Both the position numbers and the translations under genes were made by a program. A DNA stretch of 64,000 nt from Kordiimonas sp. SCSIO 12603 (GTDB taxonomy: Bacteria > Pseudomonadota > Alphaproteobacteria > Sphingomonadales > Kordiimonadaceae): the NCBI RefSeq assembly GCF_024398035.1, contig NZ_CP073748.1:3649001-3713000 (forward strand), in the 5' to 3' direction. This document shows, in pieces, positions 53,518 through 64,000 of the stretch. Position 1 is the first letter of the stretch. Every line of letters begins with the position of its first letter. The notes beneath the pieces were generated by a model. That model was not told where the DNA came from. It did not search any database and worked only from the letters and a program-made list of their open reading frames with translations.

Positions 53518-56497
53518 CAGCCTTCTCCCCTAACGCGCCGCTCAAGTTATCTTCGGTGTTTTCACTACCGCGCCATTCCTTGGCCCGCGCAAGATGATCA
53601 TAATCCCCGTACCCTGCCTCGCTTGGACGTGGGTTAGATAGATAAGGTGTTCCCTCATTACTAAAAGCTTCCACAAGGCGTCTGAGACCATCTTCAGCAG
53701 CCCAAACAGCATGCTCAATATCTTTGATAGGCTTCGCCTGCCGCTGGATAGGGTCACCGCCCTTCAGTTCCCAGAAAATAAGGTCTTCCACCGCACTTGC
53801 GGTGATGCCGTCAAAGCCACCTACTTCAGCGAGCCATGCCTCAAGTGGCAACTGAGGAGCAAATCCCGCCGCAACACGCTTGGCTGTTGGAATATTTCCC
53901 GTTTTGTAGTCGATAATTTCCAGCTTGCCGCTTTCTTTCACACGATCAATACGGTCCGCTTTGGCAAACACTTTGAAATCCGTATGCGGAACTGTTGCTT
54001 CTCCCCAGCCCTCTACAAGTGCAACTTCATGAGACTTCTGGCGCTTTTCCTCATTGGCTACAAACCACTTAGCGATATGCTCAAACCGGGGCCACCAGAA
54101 TGCATAAACGGCAGGCTGGGTAATTACGGGTTCGAATACACGACGCCCTACAGCAATAAGGCGCTCCAAGCCTTCATCACCGTATTTAGCACCCCTCTCT
54201 TTCAGGAAGAGTTCAAGCGCTTCGTGAAGGAGTGTACCCTTTTGCGCTGCGTTTGGTCTGTCATCTACAGGATCAAGCGTTCTGAGGCCCAGTACCTGTT
54301 TCGCATAAAGCCCATAAGGGTCACGCATCCATTGTTCCACTTGCGTAACAGATAAGCGTTTAGGCCGTGCTTCAAGCGGCGGCCTAGGCGCCGGTGCTCG
54401 AACAGGCTTGGTTTCTGTTTTGGCAAGCAAGCCTGCCCACTGAACATATTTTTCAGCGCGTGGTATCTCGCGTCCTGCAAGCGCTTCAATACGGAACCAC
54501 CAACGGCTCGGCACAGTTGGAGAACCGTCTACTTTTTCAGCGCGCGTAAGGTAAACCTTGCCTCCCGATGCAGCCTGCATAAAATCATGAGCTGATTGCC
54601 CCATACGCCGTTCCAGAGGTGGCAAGCCGTACTCCCGGCGCATCTGGCGGTTCATCCAGCTGTCAGCTTTAATTTCGCCGGGCCACACGCCTTCATTCAA
54701 ACCACCCAATACCATCACATCTGCACGCTGCAAACGCGCCTCAAGCGGACCCCATATGCTTAACCGTGGGTGTTTACGCCATACGGGGCGGACCATTGCA
54801 GGCGACAGCATTTCAGCGAACAACGGAGCATAGCTTTCCGCAGAGATTTCCTTCAGGTCAGCCGTCTGCTCAATATGTTCTGCAAAACTATCCGCAAGCG
54901 CCAATCCTGCTTCACCTCGCCACAAAGCATCACTGCCCGTCTCAGTATCATTTGCAGCCAGCATTTCTGCACATTCAATATGCGCTCTTAAAAGCTCAGA
55001 AAGGGAAGCATCGCTATCAAATGCGCCAAGAAGCGGCAAGAATGCATCCAGTGCTTCTTCAAGAAATGGAATATCATCTTTCTGGAAGCGATTACGGCCA
55101 TCTTCTGCAGCAACCGACGCTCGTTTCAAAAGACCATCAGCGCCGCCCGCAGGTCTAACGCCTCTGAGCACACCGTGATCTAATCGGTGGACAAATTCGA
55201 GATATTCTTGTCGGGATCGCCCAAGGGAAACCAAAGGGTGCTGTAATACCGCTAAAAACGGCACTGGTGCCAAACGGTCAGAAACAGCGGTTGCAATTAA
55301 ACCAAACAAGCGTCCCGGGACTGTATTTAAAGCGCGGTCACCACCAGAATCGTCAATATCAATTCCCCAACGACCAAGACTAGCACGCACATGCCGTGCT
55401 AGCTGGCGATCAGGTGTTACAAGCGCTGCGGTTTTACCTGGCTCTTCAAGCACCTCACGCATCAAAACCGCAATACTATCTGCCTCCTCGCGGCGGGTTG
55501 GTGCAACAATGGCATCGATACCAGCAAAGAGCTCTTCAGTGGCCTTATCCCTGTAATTCATTTGCCGCCAATTGCGGGTCAGTGCAGCAGGGAGTAATGC
55601 ATCCCTGAAAAACTTACTACGGCCATAATTGGCATCCAGGAGATCATGTGACCATGGTTCAATTTCATGCCGTGAAGCACCCATTGTTTCCAACAGGTTC
55701 TTCATCGCTGTTTGCGGATGGGTAGGATCAATCAGGTCCCAGCATTCATCGCTCGCTATGTGATCTACTCCGGGTAGAATGACCATGCCTTCCGGCAATC
55801 GCGCCACCACAGATAACAGTTCCGCTGTGGCAGGAATAGAACCTGTAGAACCCGCTGCAACTAGCTTACCTTTAGGCGGATTTTCATGCCAAACAGATGC
55901 AAGCATACGAAGGAGTGCATCTCTACGCACTACAGGATTAATCGCCCCTTCTGCTTCAAGAATAAGCGGCCAGGCTTCAGTTACAATTTTTAAAAACTGC
56001 AGCGTGATATCCCAATGCTCAGAAAGGCTTTCCGGTACAAGTTCAGTAAGAGTTTCATAGCTCAAGTTTTTCGTATCCACCTGATCCATAAATTTCGCTA
56101 GTTCTTCAGCGAGCCTCCACCCTTGCGCGGGCGCAAGCTTTTCACCAAAGCCCCCCCATGCCATGACCTGCCGCATTAACAGAGTTTGCCGCCGTGCTGA
56201 TGCAATTGCGGGCGGAATATCTGAAGGATCAACCGGCATCCCAGCACCCAGGAAATTGATTTCCTCTTCGTCCACATCACCAATAGGCCGCATTACAGGT
56301 AGAAGTGTGGTGCGGTGCTCAAGCAGCCGCAAGAATGCATCCTGCAATGAACGTTGTGCCCTGCGGTTTGGCACAAGCACTGTCATCTCCGCGAGGCCTA
56401 CAGGATCTCCACCTGCCATTTTAAGAAGGCCACTTGCAAGTGCATCCACGAACGAAACAGAAGGATCAACCGTATATATGGTGGGTGAAGAAACCAC
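53510..56497 (-). CDS. addB: double-strand break repair protein AddB
   Basis: The partner of AddA. It has 995 residues from a GTG at 56497, 3 nt from the murU stop. The N-terminal half is an inactivated helicase: VLVPNRRAQRSLQDAF replaces a Walker A. The C-terminal nuclease domain has LSVTQVEQWMRDPYGLYAK and LEIIDYKTGNIPTAKR. This matches the alphaproteobacterial AddB type. It is in an operon between murU and addA. Confidence 0.95.
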   Translation of the reverse strand: MVSSPTIYTVDPSVSFVDALASGLLKMAGGDPVGLAEMTVLVPNRRAQRSLQDAFLRLLEHRTTLLPVMRPIGDVDEEEINFLGAGMPVDPSDIPPAIASARRQTLLMRQVMAWGGFGEKLAPAQGWRLAEELAKFMDQVDTKNLSYETLTELVPESLSEHWDITLQFLKIVTEAWPLILEAEGAINPVVRRDALLRMLASVWHENPPKGKLVAAGSTGSIPATAELLSVVARLPEGMVILPGVDHIASDECWDLIDPTHPQTAMKNLLETMGASRHEIEPWSHDLLDANYGRSKFFRDALLPAALTRNWRQMNYRDKATEELFAGIDAIVAPTRREEADSIAVLMREVLEEPGKTAALVTPDRQLARHVRASLGRWGIDIDDSGGDRALNTVPGRLFGLIATAVSDRLAPVPFLAVLQHPLVSLGRSRQEYLEFVHRLDHGVLRGVRPAGGADGLLKRASVAAEDGRNRFQKDDIPFLEEALDAFLPLLGAFDSDASLSELLRAHIECAEMLAANDTETGSDALWRGEAGLALADSFAEHIEQTADLKEISAESYAPLFAEMLSPAMVRPVWRKHPRLSIWGPLEARLQRADVMVLGGLNEGVWPGEIKADSWMNRQMRREYGLPPLERRMGQSAHDFMQAASGGKVYLTRAEKVDGSPTVPSRWWFRIEALAGREIPRAEKYVQWAGLLAKTETKPVRAPAPRPPLEARPKRLSVTQVEQWMRDPYGLYAKQVLGLRTLDPVDDRPNAAQKGTLLHEALELFLKERGAKYGDEGLERLIAVGRRVFEPVITQPAVYAFWWPRFEHIAKWFVANEEKRQKSHEVALVEGWGEATVPHTDFKVFAKADRIDRVKESGKLEIIDYKTGNIPTAKRVAAGFAPQLPLEAWLAEVGGFDGITASAVEDLIFWELKGGDPIQRQAKPIKDIEHAVWAAEDGLRRLVEAFSNEGTPYLSNPRPSEAGYGDYDHLARAKEWRGSENTEDNLSGALGEKADG

Positions 56498-56500
56498 GTA

Positions 56501-57235
56501 TTATTCAGCCCCCAATTCTTTGAGTTTAGCTTCCGCTTCTCCTACCGCTTCTGGTGTGCCTACATGCATCCAAGTACCATCAATCACGAGGCCATATAGT
56601 CGGCCCTTTTGAGCGGCTTTTTTGAATATTTCCAAGTTGGAAAAAGCGCCATCTGGCATGTCGTCATACATTTCGGATTTTACGATTTGCACACCCGCAT
56701 ACATATTTGGCGCAGCTTGGGCTTCTGCCCGAAACTCAATTGGAAAAGCGCCGTCGCCTGCCCCTAAGAAATCGCCAACACCGTCGTAACCAAGCGCTTC
56801 ATTTGTTGGCGCGAGCAAAAGAAGAACATCCATCTCCTCAGAATTCCAGTGCTCGGCTAAACGGTTAATATTACTTCCAGCCCGATCGACCCAGAGCGCA
56901 TCACCATTCATTACCAAAAACGGTTCATTTCCGAGTTTTGGCAGCGCTTTTTTTACACCACCACCTGTTTCCAAAAGCTCACCACGTTCATCAGACACCT
57001 CGACAAACCCATCAGATGTATAGGGCGCCAAATGATGTTCAAGCATACCTGCCAGATGATGAACATTTATGATCACTTTCTCAATTCCGGCCTGTTCAGC
57101 ATGAGCAAGAAGCCTATCTACGAGTGAGATACCGTTAACGAGCACCATTGGTTTCGGCATTTGTTCAGATAACTCACGCATGCGCGTACCTTTTCCTGCT
57201 GCCAAAATCATTGCTGTTTGAAGCTTGGTCATCAT
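56501..57235 (-). CDS. murU: nucleotidyltransferase, N-acetylmuramate-1-phosphate uridylyltransferase-like
   Basis: A 244-residue sugar nucleotidyltransferase. ILAAGKGTRMRELSEQMPKP near residue 10 is the nucleotide-binding motif, followed by VINVHHLAGMLEHHL and VMNGDALWVD. The C-terminal IDGTWMHVGTPEAVGEAE is typical of MurU. MurU makes UDP-MurNAc in the cell-wall recycling path bypassing MurA. In many alphaproteobacteria amgK, its partner, lies between tsaE and murU; here it is absent. The start overlaps the tsaE stop (TAATG). Confidence 0.82.
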   Translation of the reverse strand: MMTKLQTAMILAAGKGTRMRELSEQMPKPMVLVNGISLVDRLLAHAEQAGIEKVIINVHHLAGMLEHHLAPYTSDGFVEVSDERGELLETGGGVKKALPKLGNEPFLVMNGDALWVDRAGSNINRLAEHWNSEEMDVLLLLAPTNEALGYDGVGDFLGAGDGAFPIEFRAEAQAAPNMYAGVQIVKSEMYDDMPDGAFSNLEIFKKAAQKGRLYGLVIDGTWMHVGTPEAVGEAEAKLKELGAE

Positions 57236-57720
57236 TATTCGCCCAACGCCATTATCGTATCATCATCACTTGTAATCATTACAGTCCGAGCTTCATCATC
57301 GCCTTGCTGCCCGCCAACTTTCTCAGCACGAACAAGGGAGATTTCGGAAGCTTCCTGAAGCCATTCTTCTGGCAAACGGTCGGGCCACTCTATCAGCATC
57401 ACCGCTTCAGCCCGTTCATCATCAAGCCCTAAATCATATACTTCTTCTGGATCATGTAATCGGTACAAATCAGCATGATACACGGGATAGTCAGGGCCTT
57501 CATATGCCTGCACAAGTGTAAAGGTTGGACTTGGCACTTCTGCCTCTGGGCTATCAAGAAGAGACCGAATAAAAGCGCGTGCAAAGGTGCTTTTCCCCGC
57601 TCCTAAATCTCCGGTTAGGGCAAACAGATCGCCCGGTTTTGCGATTTGCGCCAATTTAGCTGCAAGTCCTTCTGTTTCTGTTTGGGAATTACAATGAATT
57701 TGAATTTTACGTTGAGCCAT
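57235..57720 (-). CDS. tsaE: tRNA threonylcarbamoyladenosine biosynthesis ATPase TsaE
   Basis: The ATPase of the TsaBDE complex for the t6A tRNA modification. It has 161 residues. Walker A is LTGDLGAGKSTFARAFI near residue 38, then SPTFTLVQAYEG, HADLYRLHDPEEVYDLGLDD and LIEWPDRLPEEW. It lies between divL and murU in one operon. Confidence 0.95.
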   Translation of the reverse strand: MAQRKIQIHCNSQTETEGLAAKLAQIAKPGDLFALTGDLGAGKSTFARAFIRSLLDSPEAEVPSPTFTLVQAYEGPDYPVYHADLYRLHDPEEVYDLGLDDERAEAVMLIEWPDRLPEEWLQEASEISLVRAEKVGGQQGDDEARTVMITSDDDTIMALGE

Positions 57721-57731
57721 AACTGCTTAGC

Positions 57732-60083
57732 TTAAGAAGGTTGTTTTCGCGGAAGGGTACAGCTGAGCGCCAATCCTTCTTCGCCGAATGGTTCTAATGA
57801 AATTGACCCGCCATGCAACTGAACAATACTACGTACAAGCGCCAGATCCAGACCTGTCGCGTTCCGACCGCCCGGGGTAGCACCCATTTCAACAGCCGAA
57901 ATAAGCCTGTCCCGCTCCCGCTGTGCGAGGCCAGAGTCTGCATTACTGATGGTCACCTTCACGGTTTCGGTTTCGCCAATCAATTCCATCATGAATTTAC
58001 CGCCGTATCTGGCAAAGTTCAGCATAGAGGAAACCATATTATAAAAAGCTTGTTTCAGACGGCGCTGATCACCTTCAATTGGCTTGATCGGGGCAGGGAT
58101 ATTCAGCATCAGAATAATGTCTACTTTATGCGCTAAATCCTGCGCCAGTGCCGCAGACTCCTGAAGGGCATCAGCTACATCTACCTGCGAAAGGCTAAGA
58201 GCTACTTCTCCTGCTTCAATAACAGCTAGATCAAGAACGTCCGAGATAAGATGTTTCAAGCCATCCGCTGCACTCAAAATATCTTTTACATATTCGCCTT
58301 GCTGGTTGGTAAGATCACCAAAAATACGCTTATCAAGCAGTTCAGCAAACCCAATAATACTGTTAAGCGGTGTTCTGAGTTCATAAGACATATTGGTGAT
58401 AAACTCTGATCTTAGCCTGTCCGCTGCTTCAAGTGCATTAGAGCGTTCCCTGAGCGCCTTTTCCACCTGAAAACTATCAGTAACATCACCTTGGGTAAGC
58501 ATCATACCCCCATCAGGTAGAGGCGCGAGCGAACATTCGATCACCGTACCTTTTTGCATGATTAAACGGCCACTTTTATGAACCCGTTCAGTGGCCCACA
58601 CAGCTAGATTAGAGATAAATTGATTTTCATCTCCGGCCAACTCGTTTCGCCCTTCGATTGCTACGACCAAATCGGAAAGATGCGGATGTCCTGAAATATC
58701 ATTATCGGCCAAATTCCAAATGCTTTTGAAGGCGGGGTTAGATAACTCTAATCTACCATCGGTTCCGAACACCGCAATCCCTTCGCGCATATTGTCCAGC
58801 GTTTCCTGCTGAACAGCGATAAGCGTATTGTAAGATCGTTCAAGAGCCAACTTATCTGTTACATCCTCAAACAAAATAAGAAGACCACCCAAGGGATGTG
58901 GTTGTGTCACCACTCGGTGAGCTGTTCCATCTGGCAAATGCCACATTTCCTCAAACGGTTCGAGGAGCGAGGTATATTGCTTTAGCAGATTATCCTTCCA
59001 AGCCCTGAAATCAGCTTGTTCCGGCAAACGTCTCTTTTCTCGCATCACATCAAGCAGTTCACTATGCGACAGCTCAGATGAAAGACGTTCTTCGGGGATA
59101 TGCGTAAGGCGTGCGAAAGCGCTATTATAAAATCTGAGAATTTGCCCTGGACCAAAAATTGCCACAGGGCTTCTTAACCGGTTCAATGTTTCTGACTGGC
59201 TTTCGAGTACTCTGGCAAGTTCTGATAGCGCCTCTTCTTCACCTGTCACATCAATAGCAATTGAAAGTACAGTACCACCACTATCCAGAGGAGAATGGGT
59301 AACAGCGAATGCTCTTCGTTGCCCTTCGGTAACCCCGAACTTACGCTCCCGAACTGCGTGACCATTTTCACGAGCATGATCAAGCGCATTCACACCTGTT
59401 CGGCCAAAAAGCTCCAACTTTTCATCAAGTGTTTTTTGCTGAGTTTCTCCATCCACAGCCTTCACATAGGCTTCATTCACTTCCAATATTGCGTTATCGG
59501 CACCTCGGATCCATACAGGATAAGGCAAGGTATTGAAAACTCGCGATAAATCCTTCAGCCTCAATTCAAGAGCACGTACGCTTTGTTTTGTAGAACGCGC
59601 TGTATTTTCAAAGGTTTCTTCAACCCACATAATACAATGGGGCCAACGAGGGTCTTTACCGTGAAGCCATTGAATATCAATAATAAGGCCCAATTGATCT
59701 TTTTGACGTTCTACTACAAGAGGACCAGGCAGATCTGCGTCTTCCTGCATGCTTGAGCGGACGATATTTAGAACATCAGCAGGTAACCCGGTATCTTCAA
59801 TCCCCTGTAAATCCTCCAGATTTGTAACAACCCCAGAGATACCAATAAGCGATAATGCACCAGCATCTGCCTGCAAACGACCATCAGGCCAAACCCAAAT
59901 TGGGTACCTGTGATCAGTTTTAATCATGGTATCAAGAAATTCAGCTAGATCTTGCAGTGAGCTGGCACGATCAGTCATTCGACCTGCGCGCCAAAAGGCA
60001 TAAAGACTTAATGCGACCCAAATTATGCCCACAAGTGTGAACACTATGATCAGGCCTGTATCCATCCAGCTATCAGCGCTCAT
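57732..60083 (-). CDS. divL: DivL-type PAS sensor pseudo-histidine kinase
   Basis: A 783-residue membrane protein with one N-terminal helix (about 10-35), three to four PAS domains (about 50-540) and a HisKA/HATPase pair (about 560-783). The phospho-acceptor site reads TNMSYELRTPLNS, with tyrosine (58383-58385) where histidine is expected, the hallmark of DivL. The HATPase is degenerate, with no clear G-rich loops (NATGLDLALVRSIVQLHGG remains). In Caulobacter, DivL controls CckA-CtrA signalling. ATG 60083 follows AAAGGG; the ATG at 60107 is an alternative. It heads the tsaE-murU-addB-addA run. Confidence 0.88.
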   Translation of the reverse strand: MSADSWMDTGLIIVFTLVGIIWVALSLYAFWRAGRMTDRASSLQDLAEFLDTMIKTDHRYPIWVWPDGRLQADAGALSLIGISGVVTNLEDLQGIEDTGLPADVLNIVRSSMQEDADLPGPLVVERQKDQLGLIIDIQWLHGKDPRWPHCIMWVEETFENTARSTKQSVRALELRLKDLSRVFNTLPYPVWIRGADNAILEVNEAYVKAVDGETQQKTLDEKLELFGRTGVNALDHARENGHAVRERKFGVTEGQRRAFAVTHSPLDSGGTVLSIAIDVTGEEEALSELARVLESQSETLNRLRSPVAIFGPGQILRFYNSAFARLTHIPEERLSSELSHSELLDVMREKRRLPEQADFRAWKDNLLKQYTSLLEPFEEMWHLPDGTAHRVVTQPHPLGGLLILFEDVTDKLALERSYNTLIAVQQETLDNMREGIAVFGTDGRLELSNPAFKSIWNLADNDISGHPHLSDLVVAIEGRNELAGDENQFISNLAVWATERVHKSGRLIMQKGTVIECSLAPLPDGGMMLTQGDVTDSFQVEKALRERSNALEAADRLRSEFITNMSYELRTPLNSIIGFAELLDKRIFGDLTNQQGEYVKDILSAADGLKHLISDVLDLAVIEAGEVALSLSQVDVADALQESAALAQDLAHKVDIILMLNIPAPIKPIEGDQRRLKQAFYNMVSSMLNFARYGGKFMMELIGETETVKVTISNADSGLAQRERDRLISAVEMGATPGGRNATGLDLALVRSIVQLHGGSISLEPFGEEGLALSCTLPRKQPS

Positions 60084-60188
60084 AAACAGATGCCCTTTAC
60101 CCCACATCCCGGCACAATACCGGAATGAAGGGAGATTAGCCTTTAACTACCTGCATGGGCAAGAGCAGACAGAAATAACAGCTTATTT

Positions 60189-61355
60189 TTAAACGCCAAA
60201 CTCTGATTTCAGAGCTTCAACCAGATCAGTGCGCTCCCAAGAGAAGCCACCATCCTCTGTTGGTGTACGGCCAAAGTGACCATAAGCAGCTGTGCGTTTG
60301 TAAATTGCCCGGTTAAGCTGGAGGTGCTCGCGAATACCGCGTGGGCTGAGATCAACCATTTCCTGAAGAACCTTAGCAAGTCGGCTAGGGTCCACTTTCG
60401 GGTTATCACCCCAAAGATCAACATAAACCGCAAGCGGCTTCGACACACCGATCGCATATGCAAGTTGGATCGTACAGTTGTTGGCCAGGCCTGCTGCCAC
60501 AACATTTTTCGCTAAGTAGCGAGAGGCATATGCCGCAGAACGGTCTACTTTGGTTGGATCTTTACCAGAGAAAGCACCACCACCATGAGGTGCTGCACCG
60601 CCATATGTATCGACAATGATCTTACGGCCAGTTAAACCACAATCACCATCGGGGCCACCAATTACGAAATTGCCCGTTGGGTTCACATAGAACTCATCAT
60701 CAGGGCACATCCAACCATCCGGGAGAACGCCTTCAACATGTTCACGTACAATCTCACGCAGCGCATCTTGAGAAACACCTTCTTTATGCTGTGTGGACAC
60801 AACAACACTTGTTGCACCAACGGGACGACCATCTACATAACGAAGTGTCACCTGGCTTTTGCTGTCTGGCTCAAGTTCAGTTGTACCGCTATGACGGGCA
60901 TCAGCCAGAGATTTCAAAATACGGTGTGAAAAATCAATCGGCGCGGGCATCAGGCTTTCTGTTTCATCACATGCGTAACCAAACATAATACCTTGGTCGC
61001 CAGCGCCTTCGTCTTTACTACCAGCGGCATCAACACCAACTGCAATATCAGCTGACTGCTCATGAAGGTGGTTTTCAAAAACAGCATTTTTCCAATGGAA
61101 ACCGTCTTGCTCGTAACCGATTTCTTTTACGGCTTCACGAGCAACAGCTTCGATATCATCAGCGGTAATACTTTCCGGACCACGTACTTCACCGGCAACC
61201 ATAATACGGTTTGTGGTAACCATAGTTTCAGCAGCAACACGTGCCTCAGGCATCTGACCAAGATATAGATCAACAATACCGTCAGAAATACGGTCAGCTA
61301 CCTTATCTGGGTGACCTTCTGAAACAGATTCACTTGTGAAGAGATATTCACTCAT
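60189..61355 (-). CDS. metK: S-adenosylmethionine synthase
   Basis: Makes SAM from methionine and ATP. It has 388 residues. The signatures are [15 protein letters not shown] near the N-terminus, [12 protein letters not shown] near residue 115, [20 protein letters not shown] near 255 and the final [12 protein letters not shown]. It is 43 bp after ahcY on the same strand, making a SAM-recycling unit. No SAM or SAH riboswitch fold was recognised upstream. Confidence 0.98.
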   Translation of the reverse strand: MSEYLFTSESVSEGHPDKVADRISDGIVDLYLGQMPEARVAAETMVTTNRIMVAGEVRGPESITADDIEAVAREAVKEIGYEQDGFHWKNAVFENHLHEQSADIAVGVDAAGSKDEGAGDQGIMFGYACDETESLMPAPIDFSHRILKSLADARHSGTTELEPDSKSQVTLRYVDGRPVGATSVVVSTQHKEGVSQDALREIVREHVEGVLPDGWMCPDDEFYVNPTGNFVIGGPDGDCGLTGRKIIVDTYGGAAPHGGGAFSGKDPTKVDRSAAYASRYLAKNVVAAGLANNCTIQLAYAIGVSKPLAVYVDLWGDNPKVDPSRLAKVLQEMVDLSPRGIREHLQLNRAIYKRTAAYGHFGRTPTEDGGFSWERTDLVEALKSEFGV

Positions 61356-61398
61356 GGGCGTTTCCTTTACTAAAACTGCTCAAGTGGGCAACCACCGC

Positions 61399-62724
<1,326 letters not shown>

Positions 62725-62811
62725 TTATAACAGCAGAAGCTAAAAAGATAAAGATTTCTTTATATAATGGTTAATTGATACTTAACGGCAAATATTAAAG
62801 CCTTGATTTTA

Positions 62812-63093
62812 CTATTCTTCTTCGCCAAACAAATCACTCACAAGAGCAATAAGTGTATCGAGAGCCTGTTGTGCCTGCAGGCCAGATGCCGCAATCGTAA
62901 TACTATCGCCCTTGGCAGCACCCAGCATCATCAACCCCATAATAGATGTACCAACAACACTGTTCCCATCTTTGGAGACCTGGACTTTTGCATCAAAAAG
63001 CCCAGCTTCCTTAGCAAAGCGAGCAGAAGCACGTGCATGCAAACCACGACGATTCGCAATCTGCACTTCATTTGAAATTTCTGTATCGGTCAT
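62812..63093 (-). CDS. ptsH: HPr phosphocarrier protein
   Basis: A phosphocarrier of the PTS. It has 93 residues from ATG 63093 (7 nt after the EIIA stop). The active histidine is in NRRGLHARASARF near residue 16, and the regulatory serine region is GTSIMGLMMLGAA near 47-59, as in HPr controlled by HprK. With EIIA and RapZ it forms a regulatory rather than transport PTS. Confidence 0.95.
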   Translation of the reverse strand: MTDTEISNEVQIANRRGLHARASARFAKEAGLFDAKVQVSKDGNSVVGTSIMGLMMLGAAKGDSITIAASGLQAQQALDTLIALVSDLFGEEE

Positions 63094-63100
63094 AAAAGAA

Positions 63101-63499
63101 TCAAGCTCCAAGAACTTGGCTAGCTACATTAATATATTTGATACCTGCTTCTTTCGCTGCTTCAACTGCTTCCTGCAGAGAAAGATCAGCCCGAACACTT
63201 GCAAGCTTGATAAGCATTGGTAGGTTGATGCCAGCTACGACCTCTACACGATCTTTTTCAAGAAGCGATATCGCAAGATTGGAAGGTGTCCCTCCAAACA
63301 TATCTGTAAGAAGTACAACACCATCACCTTTATCGGTGTCCTTGATAGCATCCATAATATCCTGGCGGCGCTTTTCCATATCATCATCAGGACCAATACA
63401 TATTGCTTTCATTTGATCCTGTGCGCCAACTACATGTTCTGTAGCAGCTACAAATTCATCGGCCAAACGTCCGTGGGTTACTAGCACCATGCCTATCAT
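63101..63499 (-). CDS. PTS EIIA component, mannose family (regulatory)
   Basis: A 132-residue EIIA-Man-type domain. The phosphorylated histidine is in IGMVLVTHGRLADEF near residue 9, and TDMFGGTPSNLAISLL and AGINLPMLIKLAS are conserved. No EIIB/EIIC genes accompany it. In alphaproteobacteria this protein works with HPr, HprK and an EI in regulation. GAGGAATCCTT precedes the ATG. Confidence 0.94.
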   Translation of the reverse strand: MIGMVLVTHGRLADEFVAATEHVVGAQDQMKAICIGPDDDMEKRRQDIMDAIKDTDKGDGVVLLTDMFGGTPSNLAISLLEKDRVEVVAGINLPMLIKLASVRADLSLQEAVEAAKEAGIKYINVASQVLGA

Positions 63500-63537
63500 A
63501 AGGATTCCTCTATATACTCTACTTACCCAAACACGGG

Positions 63538-64000
63538 TTACCTCTTTTCATCACCAATCAACTCACGGTGATAAAGATTAACAGCCATATTATCGCCTGT
63601 TGCGCGTGCGGCAAGTGCTTCTGCTGTTGCTACAGATCGGTGGCGACCACCAGTGCACCCAAATGCAATGGTCAAATATGATTTTCCTTCATCTTTATAG
63701 CGCGGCAATAGAAAATCAAACAAGTCCTCAACCTTATTTAAAAACGGTGCAAACCCTTCATCTGCCCTTACATAGTTGGAAACCTTTTTATCCCTACCCG
63801 TGAAGGGGCGTAGCTCTTCTACATAGTGAGGGTTACGGAGAAAGCGCACATCCAGAACCAAATCTGCATCACGTGGTACACCATTGGAAAAGCCAAACGA
63901 CATAAAGGTTACAATGAGTTTTGGTTCATTATCGCCAGCGAATCTTCGGCGAATAATACGTCTGGTTTCAGCGCCTGTTCGAGCACTTGTATCAAGAATA
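63538..64000 (-). CDS. rapZ: RNase adapter protein RapZ (partial, 5' end outside window)
   Basis: A P-loop protein; RapZ in Escherichia coli binds GlmZ sRNA. Only the C-terminal ~154 codons are in the window, and the frame stays open to 64000. It shows LIVTFMSFGFSNGVPRDADL, DVRFLRNPHY and TIAFGCTGGRHRSVATAE, all diagnostic. The ATG near 63903 is internal. It is upstream of the EIIA and HPr genes, the usual alphaproteobacterial order (with hprK before it). Confidence 0.96.
   Translation of the reverse strand, partial: ILDTSARTGAETRRIIRRRFAGDNEPKLIVTFMSFGFSNGVPRDADLVLDVRFLRNPHYVEELRPFTGRDKKVSNYVRADEGFAPFLNKVEDLFDFLLPRYKDEGKSYLTIAFGCTGGRHRSVATAEALAARATGDNMAVNLYHRELIGDEKR

Overview
The window looks like ordinary chromosome from an alphaproteobacterium of moderate GC content. 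The lineage shows in a DivL-type pseudo-histidine kinase with tyrosine in place of the phospho-acceptor histidine, in the order divL-tsaE-murU-addB-addA-trxA, in trpF-trpB-trpA-accD-folC, in the PTS regulatory set rapZ-EIIA-HPr, and in a small SRP RNA next to dnaX. Overall gene content fits a marine group such as Kordiimonadales, but that placement is an inference. No prophage, insertion sequence, CRISPR array, tRNA or rRNA was recognised.

Layout. 1-2.4 kb: the 5' part of dnaX, a small TonB_C-domain protein and the SRP RNA, all on the minus strand. 2.4-8.6 kb: nudC and a small partner, two alpha/beta hydrolases, phhB, a sirtuin, and a translationally coupled LMW phosphatase/fructosamine-kinase pair. 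8.6-14.4 kb: divergent tesA and ybbA-ybbP, a Bax-inhibitor-1 protein and a membrane-anchored thioredoxin-fold protein. 14.4-18.7 kb: biotin synthesis as divergent bioB-bioA and bioF-bioD. 18.8-22.2 kb: a small unknown protein followed by a strongly structured, possibly sRNA, segment, a solo LuxR regulator, TusA, and a TauE/TIGR02186 pair.

22.4-28.2 kb: a MerR regulator with a perfect palindrome in its promoter, then acyl-CoA dehydrogenase, thiolase and a FadJ-like bifunctional enzyme, which together form a beta-oxidation cassette. 28.4-33.9 kb: a GntR (YtrA-type) regulator coupled to a membrane protein, TfoX-N and DUF2461 proteins, and a TetR regulator divergent from DUF2141, sterol-desaturase-like and orphan ABC-transmembrane genes. 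34-41.7 kb: a TPR/2OG-oxygenase protein, a large TonB-dependent receptor behind a very AT-rich upstream region, a solo B3/4-domain protein and an exported gluzincin-like peptidase.

41.7-48.5 kb: a dienoyl-CoA isomerase, a TolB-like/TM2 fusion protein, then the trp-acc-fol run. 48.5-64 kb (all minus strand): DUF1697 and DUF1801, trxA, addAB, murU, tsaE, divL, metK, ahcY, HPr, EIIA-Man-type protein and the 3' part of rapZ. ahcY and metK form an S-adenosylmethionine cycle unit. HPr, EIIA and RapZ are regulatory PTS parts without a sugar permease.

The least explained items are the C-rich multi-hairpin RNA candidate near 19.1 kb, the GntR-membrane-protein unit with its long operator, the TetR locus with its orphan ABC transmembrane protein, the TolB-like/TM2 fusion, and the roughly 12% GC stretch at 39.2-39.5 kb. 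Most of the rest is core metabolism.
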